Assembly: GCA_002471015.1 (NCBI GenBank)
Contig: DKPB01000075.1
Coordinates: forward strand, 1 to 59,149
DNA: 59,149 bases
Direction: 5' to 3'
From: Stenotrophomonas sp. UBA7346
Lineage (GTDB): Bacteria > Pseudomonadota > Gammaproteobacteria > Xanthomonadales > Xanthomonadaceae
Positions 51,851 to 59,149 of the stretch are shown here, in pieces. Within the stretch, counting starts at the first letter, position 1. Every line of letters begins with the position of its first letter. The position numbers and the translations under genes were made by a program. The notes under the pieces are model-generated. The model did not search any database, was not told the DNA's origin, and saw nothing but the letters and a program-made list of their open reading frames with translations.

Positions 51851-52352
51851 GGGGTAAGCCCTTGCGGCAACGGGATTGTGCCGGCGACGGGATGATTATT
51901 CCCTTGAATTCGTACTAATCAAGTATGGATTTGAGCTCTACCTTGTTCGCCTGTCCCCCTGACGGATAAGCCGCCATGCGCCTGCGCTCTCCACTGGCCT
52001 TGCCCGCGCCCCGGCGCGAACCCAGCTACCGCAATGCCCTGCCGCCCCGTGCGTCCTGCAATCGCTTGAATACATTGCGGTTTCCTGATGCAGATCGGGT
52101 TTTGTCCGGACCCTGGCAGGGCTTGGCCCGGCGCGGCTGGCTGGGCCGCGTATTGCAATTTGCAAGGCGGTTTGTCCCGCTCGTGGGCCAAAAATTTCCG
52201 CGGACGGGACAGTAATGACCCTGCCAGCAGTACAGCGCTGGCGATTTCCGGGGCGCCGCGGCCCCGGTTTGCGCAGGGACCGCCAACAACGCGACCCCGT
52301 GGTTCGCAGTGATGACCTGCTTTCCTCCGATTACCTCCCCCAGGAGCAAGAA
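51851..52352. promoter_or_regulatory. Long divergent regulatory region between LysR gene and efflux operon
   Basis: About 500 bases without a convincing gene. AT-rich stretch near the LysR gene (TTATTCCCTTGAATTCGTAC, 51896-51915) and a second near 52150-52200. TGTCCCG at 52173-52179 and CGGGACA at 52205-52211 form a 7-base inverted repeat separated by 25 bases. GGAG at 52343-52346 is the ribosome-binding site of the adaptor gene. LysR binding sites of the T-N11-A type are likely here but not assignable by eye. Confidence 0.5.
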
Positions 52353-53558
52353 ATGAAACGTACTTCCCAAACCAGCCCGTTGCGGCGTACCGCACTCGTC
52401 GCCGTATCGGCCCTGGCCATGGCATTGATGGTGGCCTGCAGCGGCGGCCACGCCGAGAACGCGGCGCCACCGGCGCCCGAAGTCAGTGTGGCGCCGGTGT
52501 TGATCAAGCAGGTCGCGCAGTGGGATGAGTTCAGCGGCAGGGTCGAGGCCGTGCAGAGTGTCGAGCTGCGCCCGCGGGTGTCCGGCTATATCGACAAGGT
52601 CAACTATGTCGAAGGCCAGGAGGTGAAAAAGGGCGATGTGTTGTTCACCATCGACGCACGCAGCTACCAGGCCGAGTTCAACCGTGCCCAGGCCGAATTG
52701 AACCGTGCCCGCACCCAGGCCGGGCTGGCGCGCAGCGAATCCGAACGCGCACGCCGTTTGGCCGAGCAGCAGGCCATTGCAGCCGAAACCGCCGAACAGC
52801 GCCGGGCCAGCGCCGATCAGGCCGGCGCACAGGTGCAGGCGGCACAGGCTGCGCTGGACGCCGCACGGCTCAACCTGGAGTTCACCAAGGTGCGCGCGCC
52901 CATCGATGGCCGTGCCGGGCGGGCGATGGTGACGGCAGGCAACCTCGTCACCGCCGGTGACGCGGCCAGCGTGCTGACCACGCTGGTGTCGCTGGACACC
53001 GTGCATGTGTACTTTGATGCCGACGAATCCACCTTCCTGCGTTACGCACAGATGGCGCGTGATGGGCAGCGCCCGAGCGAACGTGACCAGGCCCTGCCGG
53101 TGAAGGTTGGCTTGAGTGGCGAGGAAGGCTTTCCGCATGAAGGCAAGGTCGATTTCCTGGATAACCAGATCACCCGCAGCACCGGCACCATCCGCGTCCG
53201 TGCGCTGCTGGACAACGCCAGCCGTCAGTTCACTCCGGGCCTGTTCGCGCGCGTGCGCTTGCTGGGCAGCGGCCAGTTCCAGGCCGTGCTGGTGGACGAC
53301 AAGGCGGTGCTGACTGACCAGGACCGCAAATACGTCTATGTGCTGGACAAGGACAACAAGGCGCAACGGCGTGACGTGCAGCTGGGCCGCAACGCCGAAG
53401 GCCTGCGCATTGTCGAGCAGGGGCTGGCGGCGGGCGACAAGGTGATCGTCGATGGCGTGCAGAAGGTGTTCATGCCCGGCATGCCGGTGCAGGCCAAGCC
53501 GGTTGCCATGCAACCCATTGCCGCCGCTGCCACGCAGGCCGTGAGCAGCATCAACTAA
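52353..53558 (+). CDS. RND efflux periplasmic adaptor (membrane fusion protein, SmeV/MexE-like)
   Basis: Adaptor linking the inner-membrane pump to the outer-membrane channel. 401 residues; lipoprotein signal with Cys near 26-27 (MALMVACSGG). Lipoyl/barrel-sandwich half motifs: VELRPRVSGYIDKVNYVEGQ and VRAPIDGRAGRAMVTAGNLV flanking the alpha-hairpin (about 105-175), then the beta-barrel and membrane-proximal domains (FTPGLFARVRLLGS; VLTDQDRKYVYVLDKDNKA). First gene of the operon, divergent from LysR. Similar to MexE/SmeV by reading, not by search. Confidence 0.93.
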   Translation: MKRTSQTSPLRRTALVAVSALAMALMVACSGGHAENAAPPAPEVSVAPVLIKQVAQWDEFSGRVEAVQSVELRPRVSGYIDKVNYVEGQEVKKGDVLFTIDARSYQAEFNRAQAELNRARTQAGLARSESERARRLAEQQAIAAETAEQRRASADQAGAQVQAAQAALDAARLNLEFTKVRAPIDGRAGRAMVTAGNLVTAGDAASVLTTLVSLDTVHVYFDADESTFLRYAQMARDGQRPSERDQALPVKVGLSGEEGFPHEGKVDFLDNQITRSTGTIRVRALLDNASRQFTPGLFARVRLLGSGQFQAVLVDDKAVLTDQDRKYVYVLDKDNKAQRRDVQLGRNAEGLRIVEQGLAAGDKVIVDGVQKVFMPGMPVQAKPVAMQPIAAAATQAVSSIN

Positions 53559-53664
53559 GCCGCTTCATCCCTTTGCCGGCAGGGCTGCCGGCCACCTTGT
53601 CTGCGCCCGTCCGGGTGCGGACAGGACCAGTGCAGCCCGGCGCCGGTACCTGCAAGGATTTGCC

Positions 53665-56600
53665 ATGGATTTTTCCCGCTTTTTCATCGACAGGCCGATC
53701 TTCGCGGCGGTGTTGTCGATCGTGATCTTCGCCGCCGGCCTGGTCACCATTCCGTTCCTGCCCATTGGTGAGTACCCGGAGGTGGTGCCGCCCTCGGTGG
53801 TTGTGCGCACCGTCTACCCGGGCGCCAATCCCAAGGTGATTGCCGAGACCGTGGCCACGCCATTGGAAGAGGCCATCAACGGCGTCGAAGGCATGATGTA
53901 TCTCAAGTCGGTGGCCGGTTCCGACGGCGTGCTGCAGATGACCGTGACCTTCCGCCCGGGCACCGATCCGGATGAGGCGGCGGTGAAGGTGCAGAACCGG
54001 GTGGCGCAGGCGCAGGCGCGCCTGCCCGAGGACGTGCGCCGGCAGGGCGTGACCACCCAGAAGCAGTCGCCCACCTTCCTGATGGTGGTGCACCTGACCT
54101 CGCCCAAGGGAAGCTACGACACCTTGTACCTGCGCAATTACGCGCGCCTGCACGTCAAGGATGCGCTGGCGCGTATTCCCGGCGTGGGCGACGCGCAGAT
54201 ATTCGGCGGCGGCGACTATGCCATGCGTGCCTGGTTGGACCCGGACCGCGTGGCTTCGCGTGGCTTGACCGCCAGCGACGTGGTGCGCGCCATGCGCGAG
54301 CAGAACGTGCAGGTGTCGGCCGGCCAGCTCGGTGCCGAGCCAATGCCCAACAGCCAGTTCCTGACCCTGATCAATGCCCAGGGCCGCCTGCGCAGCGAGC
54401 AGGAGTTTGGCGACATCGTGCTCAAGAGCGGCGATGACGGCGAAGTGGTGCGCTTGGCCGACGTGGCACGCATCGAGCTGGGCGCCGGTGACTACACGCT
54501 GCGTTCGCAGCTGGACGGCAAGAACGCCGTGGGTATCGGCATCTTCCAGGCGCCGGGCGCCAATGCGCTGGAAATCCGCGATGCGGTCATCGGCACGATG
54601 GATGAAATGCAGAAAGCCTTCCCGGCCGACGTGAAGTACGAGGCGGTGTACGACACCACCATCTTCGTGCGTGACTCGATCAAGGCGGTGGTATCGACCC
54701 TGCTGGAAGCCATCGCGCTGGTGGTGCTGGTGGTGATCCTGTTCCTGCAGACCTGGCGCGCGTCGATCATTCCGCTGATCGCGGTGCCGGTATCGGTGGT
54801 GGGCACCTTTGCCGCCCTGTACCTGCTGGGCTTCTCGATCAACACGCTGAGCCTGTTCGGGTTGGTGCTGGCGATCGGCATCGTGGTCGATGACGCCATC
54901 GTGGTGGTGGAGAACGTCGAGCGCAACATCGAGGAAGGCCTGTCGCCCACCGCGGCGGCGCACCAGGCAATGCGGGAGGTATCGGGGCCCATCATCGCCA
55001 TCGCGCTGGTGTTGTGCGCTGTGTTCGTGCCGATGGCCTTCCTGTCCGGCGTTACCGGCCAGTTCTACAAGCAGTTTGCGGTGACCATTGCGATCTCCAC
55101 GGTGATCTCGGCGATCAACTCGCTGACCTTGTCGCCGGCCCTGGCGGCACGCCTGCTCAAGCCGCACGGCGCGGCCAAGGACGCACCCACCCGGCTGATC
55201 GACAAGCTGTTCGGCTGGGTGTTCCGCCCCTTCAACCGCTTCTTCAAGACCAGCTCTGAGAAGTATGAGCGTGGCGTGGCGCGCATCCTCGGCCGTCGTG
55301 GCGCGGTGTTCGTGGTTTATGCGGTGTTGCTGGTAGGCACCGGGGTGATCTTCAAGCTGGTGCCGCCGGGCTTCATTCCCACCCAGGACAAGCTGTACCT
55401 GATCGCCGGCGTGAAGCTGCCGGAAGGCGCATCGATCGCGCGCACCGATGAAATGCTGCGCAAGGTGGCGAAGATCGCGCAGGAAACCGAGGGTGTTGCC
55501 CACACCATTTCGTTCCCGGGTTTGAATGCACTGCAGTTCACCAATACACCCAACACCGGCGTGGCCTTCATCCCGCTCAAGCCATTCAACGAGCGTCATG
55601 GGCGCACAGCAGCGCAGATCAATGCCGAGATCAACCAGAAGATCGCCGGGCTGCAGGAGGGCTTCGCCTTCGCGATGATGCCGCCGCCGATTCTTGGGCT
55701 GGGCAACGGCAACGGCTACCAGCTGTTCATCGAGGACCGCGCCAACCTGGGTTACGGCGCTTTGCAGAATGCAGTACAGAACATGCAGGGCGCGGTGGCG
55801 CAGACACCGGGCATGGCCTATCCGATCACCAGTTACCAGGCCAATGTGCCGCAGCTCGATGCCGAGGTGGACCGGGTCAAGGCCAAGGCGCAGGGTGTGC
55901 AGCTGACCGAGTTGTTCGACACGCTGCAGACCTACCTGGGCTCGGCTTACGTCAACGACTTCAACCAGTTCGGCCGCACCTGGCAGGTGATCGCGCAGGC
56001 CGATGGCCAGTTCCGCGATAGCGTGGAGGACATCGGCAAACTGCGTACCCGCAATGACCGCGGTGAGATGGTGCCGATCGGTTCGATGGTGACCATCAAG
56101 GAGACCTACGGCCCGGACCCGGTGTTGCGCTTCAACGGCTACCCGGCCGCCGACCTGGCCGGGGAGGCCGATCCGCGCCTGCTGTCTTCGGCTGAGGCCA
56201 TGAACAAGCTCACCGAGATCGCCGGGCAGGTGCTGCCCGCCGGCATGGTTACCGAGTGGACCGACCTGAGCTACCAGCAGGCAACGCAGGGCAAGGCGGC
56301 CTTCATCGTGTTCCCGGTGGCGATACTGCTGGCGTTCCTGGTACTGGCGGCGCTGTACGAGAGCTGGTCATTGCCGCTGGCGGTGATCCTGATCGTGCCG
56401 ATGACGCTGCTGTCGGCCTTGTTCGGGGTATGGCTGACCGGTGGTGATAACAATGTTTTCGTACAGGTAGGCTTGGTGGTGCTGATGGGCCTGGCCTGCA
56501 AGAACGCGATCCTGATCGTCGAGTTCGCCCGTGAGCTGGAGATGGGCGGCAAGGGTATCGTCGAAGCGGCGCTGGAAGCCTGCCGCCTGCGTCTGCGGCC

Positions 56601-56835
56601 AATCGTGATGACCTCCATCGCCTTCATCGCCGGCACCGTGCCGCTGGTGCTTTCGCATGGTGCAGGTGCCGAGGTGCGCTCGGTGACTGGTATCACCGTG
56701 TTTGCCGGCATGTTGGGGGTGACCCTGTTCGGTCTGTTCCTGACCCCGGTGTTCTACGTGGCCCTGCGCAAGTTCGTGTCACGTAATGGCGGCGGCAAGC
56801 TGGTACAGCATGGTGAGCCGACCATCCACCATTGA
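53665..56835 (+). CDS. RND multidrug efflux permease (SmeW/MexF-like)
   Basis: Inner-membrane proton-driven pump, 1056 residues, 12 helices with two large periplasmic loops. Starts MDFSRFFIDRPIFAAVLSIV. Proton-relay aspartates in GIVVDDAIVVVENVERNIEE near 410 and the relay lysine in LMGLACKNAILIVEFARELE near 950. Other HAE1 motifs: EYPEVVPPSVVVRTVYPGAN near 37, TTQKQSPTFLMVVHL and LTLSPALAARLL. Normal length, no disruption. Preceded by the adaptor (106-base gap) and followed by the dehydrogenase after 130 bases. Confidence 0.95.
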   Translation: MDFSRFFIDRPIFAAVLSIVIFAAGLVTIPFLPIGEYPEVVPPSVVVRTVYPGANPKVIAETVATPLEEAINGVEGMMYLKSVAGSDGVLQMTVTFRPGTDPDEAAVKVQNRVAQAQARLPEDVRRQGVTTQKQSPTFLMVVHLTSPKGSYDTLYLRNYARLHVKDALARIPGVGDAQIFGGGDYAMRAWLDPDRVASRGLTASDVVRAMREQNVQVSAGQLGAEPMPNSQFLTLINAQGRLRSEQEFGDIVLKSGDDGEVVRLADVARIELGAGDYTLRSQLDGKNAVGIGIFQAPGANALEIRDAVIGTMDEMQKAFPADVKYEAVYDTTIFVRDSIKAVVSTLLEAIALVVLVVILFLQTWRASIIPLIAVPVSVVGTFAALYLLGFSINTLSLFGLVLAIGIVVDDAIVVVENVERNIEEGLSPTAAAHQAMREVSGPIIAIALVLCAVFVPMAFLSGVTGQFYKQFAVTIAISTVISAINSLTLSPALAARLLKPHGAAKDAPTRLIDKLFGWVFRPFNRFFKTSSEKYERGVARILGRRGAVFVVYAVLLVGTGVIFKLVPPGFIPTQDKLYLIAGVKLPEGASIARTDEMLRKVAKIAQETEGVAHTISFPGLNALQFTNTPNTGVAFIPLKPFNERHGRTAAQINAEINQKIAGLQEGFAFAMMPPPILGLGNGNGYQLFIEDRANLGYGALQNAVQNMQGAVAQTPGMAYPITSYQANVPQLDAEVDRVKAKAQGVQLTELFDTLQTYLGSAYVNDFNQFGRTWQVIAQADGQFRDSVEDIGKLRTRNDRGEMVPIGSMVTIKETYGPDPVLRFNGYPAADLAGEADPRLLSSAEAMNKLTEIAGQVLPAGMVTEWTDLSYQQATQGKAAFIVFPVAILLAFLVLAALYESWSLPLAVILIVPMTLLSALFGVWLTGGDNNVFVQVGLVVLMGLACKNAILIVEFARELEMGGKGIVEAALEACRLRLRPIVMTSIAFIAGTVPLVLSHGAGAEVRSVTGITVFAGMLGVTLFGLFLTPVFYVALRKFVSRNGGGKLVQHGEPTIHH

Positions 56836-56965
56836 TGGCAGGTGTAGCTGCGTTGCGGGGGGCTGCAGATGTGCTGCCTCCCGCAGTTCCCTGCCGCTCT
56901 CACCGGCAGGGATGGTTTGAAATGTTATCGGGCTTGTATCAATTCATTCCCCCAAGGAAAAGCAA

Positions 56966-57703
56966 ATGAATATCCAGAACACCAGAGTTGCCCTGGTTAC
57001 CGGTGCCACCCGCGGCATCGGCCTTGAGACCGTGCGGCAATTGGCCGCCGCTGGCGTGCACACGCTGCTGGCCGGGCGAAATTACGAAACTGCCGCTGCA
57101 AGAGCGCAGGAGCTGCAGGCAGCAGGCTTGCCGGTGGAGCCCATCCAGCTCGACGTCAACGACACCGACAGTATCGCGGTAGCGGTTGAGCGTGTGACGC
57201 AGCAGCACGGCAAGCTCGATATCCTGGTCAACAACGCGGGCGTGCTGTTGGATGACCTGCAGGCAGGCGCCAGTGGTCAGTCGCTGGAAACCTGGCGCAG
57301 CACCTTCAATACCAATCTGTTTGCGGTGGTTGAAGTGACTGTTGCGTTCCTGCCCTTGCTGCGCACCGCGCCGGCCGGACGCATTGTCAATGTGTCCAGC
57401 ATCCTCGGCTCGTTGACCCTGCATACGCAGCCAGGTTCTTCGATCTACGGTTTCCTGGTGCCCGCCTACAACGCTTCCAAGAGCGCGCTGAACGCCTGGA
57501 CGGTGCAGTTGGCCCATGAGCTGCGCGAAGGTCCGATCAAGGTCAATGCGGTGCACCCGGGTTACGTCAAAACCGACATGAACGGTGGCGAAGGTGAGAT
57601 CGATGTCGCTGAAGGCGCACGCTCCAGCGTGGGCATGGCCTTGATTGCTGCCGACGGCCCGACCGGCAGCTTCAGCTACCTCGGCGAGGTGCTGCCGTGG
57701 TGA
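56966..57703 (+). CDS. Short-chain dehydrogenase/reductase embedded in the efflux operon (SmeU-like)
   Basis: NAD(P)-dependent SDR, 245 residues. Cofactor motif VTGATRGIG near 11, NNAGVLLDD near 88, catalytic Ser in NVSSILGS and the YxxxK pair in YNASKSALNAW near 170. TEM-like C-terminus GSFSYLGEVLPW closes the protein. AGGAAAAGC precedes the ATG. The S. maltophilia smeVWX operon carries two such genes (smeU1, smeU2); only one is present here. Substrate unknown; a redox role during electrophile or drug stress is inferred. Confidence 0.9.
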   Translation: MNIQNTRVALVTGATRGIGLETVRQLAAAGVHTLLAGRNYETAAARAQELQAAGLPVEPIQLDVNDTDSIAVAVERVTQQHGKLDILVNNAGVLLDDLQAGASGQSLETWRSTFNTNLFAVVEVTVAFLPLLRTAPAGRIVNVSSILGSLTLHTQPGSSIYGFLVPAYNASKSALNAWTVQLAHELREGPIKVNAVHPGYVKTDMNGGEGEIDVAEGARSSVGMALIAADGPTGSFSYLGEVLPW

Positions 57704-59121
57704 TGCGCGTGCTGGTAACGGCAATGGCCAGCGCCTTGCTGGCCGGCTGCGTGAGCGTTGGTCCGGATTACAAGGCGGCACCAGTCGAGCCGGTGACCCT
57801 GCAGGGCGCGGCAGATGCCGCGTTCACCAATCTGCCGCCGGTGGCCAGTTGGTGGGCACAGTTCGATGATCCGGTCCTGGGGCGGCTGGTGCACGATGCA
57901 TTGGGAGACAACCTGGATCTGCAGATCGCCATGGCCCGCGTACGCGCTGCACGTGCGGTGTTCACCGAGCAGCGTCTGGATCAATTGCCGCACATCACTG
58001 TCGGCGGCAGCCAGGACCGGCGCAAGCAGCCGGACGCATTGCTGGGTGGCGAACGCGTTTCCAGTGAAACCTATCAGCTTGGCTTCGATGCTGGTTGGGA
58101 ACTGGATCTGTTCGGCAGGCAACGCCGTGCGGCTGAAGCTGCACGCGCTGACCTCGGCGCCGAGCGCGACAATCTGGCCGATGCGCAGGTGATGGTGGCG
58201 GCGGAAGTCGCACGCAACTACTTCGAGCTGCGCGGCTCGCAGAAGCGGATTGCGGTGGCGCGTGACACGCTGCGCAATCTGCGCGAAACCCAGCGCCTGA
58301 CAGAAACCCGATTGGCGTTGGGCGCTGGCAGCGAGCTGGATGTGCAGAGCAGTCGCGCCCGTTTGAAGGCGATAGAGGCGGACATTCCGCTGCTTGAAGT
58401 GGCCGAGGTGCAGTCGCGCCATCGTCTGGCGGTACTGCTCGGGCAGCGCCCCGGCGCGCTGGATGCCGTGCTGCAGCCACGCGCGGTGCCGGCTTTTGCG
58501 AAGGCACTGCCCTTGGGCGATACCAGCAACCTGCTGCGACAGCGTGCGGATGTACGCATGGCGGAGCGACGTCTGGCGGCAGCCACCGCGCGCGTCGGGG
58601 TGGCGACCGCGGATCTATTTCCGCGCATCAGCCTGAGTGGTTTCGTTGGCTTCCTCGGCGGCGACGCCTCAGGCCTGGTCAATGGCAACAACAAGGCCTG
58701 GTCGCTGACGCCATCGATCAGCTGGGCGGCGTTTGATTTTGGCAGCGTGCGTGCACGTCTGCGTGCCAGCAAGGCCCAGGCCGACGGCGCAGCGGCCGAG
58801 TACGAGCAGGCGGTGCTGTTGGCGTTGGAGGATACCGAGAACGCGCTCACCCGTTACGCCAAGCAGCAGGCGCGGCTGGGCATCGTGGCCGAGCAGGCGC
58901 AGGCGGCACGCAAGGCCGAATCACTCGCGCAGCTGCGTTACCGCGAGGGCTCGGAAGACTTCCTGGCCTTGCTGGATGCACAGCGCAATCAGTTGGCCGC
59001 CGACGATGCATTGGCAGCGGCGGAAGCTTCTGTGAATGTCAGTGTGGTGGCGGTGTACAAGGCGCTTGGAGGTTGGGCAGGACAGCCCGGTCCTGCGCTT
59101 GTGGTAACCGGCATGCGTTGA
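57703..59121 (+). CDS. Outer-membrane efflux channel lipoprotein (SmeX/OprN-like, NodT family)
   Basis: TolC-like outer-membrane channel, about 472 residues. Lipobox LLAGC near residue 17 (MRVLVTAMASALLAGCVSVG), then GPDYKAP-like start, two repeated halves (LVHDALGDNLDLQIAMARVR; FGRQRRAAEAARADLGAERD; VAAEVARNYFELRGSQKRIA) and SISWAAFDFGSVRARLRASK near 345. ATG at 57703 overlaps the dehydrogenase stop (TGATG); GTG codons at 57697 and 57700 are possible alternatives. Last gene of the operon; the stop is 28 bases before the window end. Confidence 0.93.
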   Translation: MRVLVTAMASALLAGCVSVGPDYKAAPVEPVTLQGAADAAFTNLPPVASWWAQFDDPVLGRLVHDALGDNLDLQIAMARVRAARAVFTEQRLDQLPHITVGGSQDRRKQPDALLGGERVSSETYQLGFDAGWELDLFGRQRRAAEAARADLGAERDNLADAQVMVAAEVARNYFELRGSQKRIAVARDTLRNLRETQRLTETRLALGAGSELDVQSSRARLKAIEADIPLLEVAEVQSRHRLAVLLGQRPGALDAVLQPRAVPAFAKALPLGDTSNLLRQRADVRMAERRLAAATARVGVATADLFPRISLSGFVGFLGGDASGLVNGNNKAWSLTPSISWAAFDFGSVRARLRASKAQADGAAAEYEQAVLLALEDTENALTRYAKQQARLGIVAEQAQAARKAESLAQLRYREGSEDFLALLDAQRNQLAADDALAAAEASVNVSVVAVYKALGGWAGQPGPALVVTGMR

Positions 59122-59130
59122 CGAGGCTTG

Positions 59131-59149
59131 CCCCTCTCCCCAACCCCTC
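59131..59149. repeat. Start of another CCCCTCTCCC-type repeat
   Basis: CCCCTCTCCCCAACCCCTC at the very end of the window matches the right part of the composite palindromic elements at 28283 and 33364. The rest lies outside the window. Confidence 0.6.

Noticed and set aside
53551..55599. 682-codon minus-strand frame inside the RND pump gene
   Set aside because: Antisense shadow; His/Gly/Arg-rich translation with no motif.

Overview
The window is high-GC chromosomal DNA from a gammaproteobacterium of the Xanthomonadaceae, most likely Stenotrophomonas. Evidence: many copies of the GTAG-headed palindrome typical of Stenotrophomonas (core TGCCGAGC/GCTCGGCA next to CTAC); the gene order zwf-glk-pgl-edd-eda; a LysR-MFP-RND-SDR-OMP efflux locus like smeRv-smeVWUX; and several large TonB-dependent receptors. 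I see no phage, integrase, insertion sequence, CRISPR array, tRNA or rRNA. It is mostly core genome with three accessory-flavoured blocks.

Layout. 1-2695: rluB (cut by the window edge), scpB, scpA on the minus strand. 3046-3620: yciI-like and bolA. 3705-15891: a plus-strand glycan-utilisation locus (LacI regulator with its own operator, carboxypeptidase-like-domain TonB receptor, lipoprotein of the glucoamylase/GH144 type, ABC sugar importer without its ATPase, and a large secreted multi-domain (alpha/alpha)6 protein). 16180-22180: complete Entner-Doudoroff operon on the minus strand, followed by a divergent UgpC/MsmX-type sugar ABC ATPase (22474-23574). Read together: glycan is captured at the outer membrane, cut by secreted enzymes, imported, phosphorylated by Glk and oxidised by Zwf-Pgl-Edd-Eda to pyruvate and glyceraldehyde-3-phosphate.

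23778-29111: a succinate dehydrogenase locus in which sdhCDAB is packed with assembly factors (YgfZ, an SDHAF4-like DUF1674 protein, SdhE, YgfX). 29135-31652: lipoprotein export (one LolC/LolF-type permease plus LolD) and a small lipoprotein. 31982-38479: housekeeping genes yggX, mutY, ftsY, htpG, rsmD, coaD, separated by dense arrays of palindromic repeats. 38521-44299: small lipoprotein, YfhL-type ferredoxin, gamma-glutamyltransferase, metallo-beta-lactamase-fold hydrolase, exported alpha/beta hydrolase, upp.

44360-50089: the most interesting block, an apparent PhoB-controlled organophosphate-scavenging operon with a Pho-box-like repeat in front of a TonB receptor, a beta-propeller phytase-like lipoprotein, a purple-acid-phosphatase-like enzyme and a pyrophosphatase that carries a signal peptide; the four genes overlap or nearly touch. 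It is followed by an exported protein with a potentially structured leader. 50828-59121: LysR regulator divergent from an RND efflux operon with one embedded short-chain dehydrogenase.

All calls come from reading sequence motifs and gene order; no database search was run. Start codons were chosen by ribosome-binding sites, signal peptides, overlap with neighbours and usual family length.
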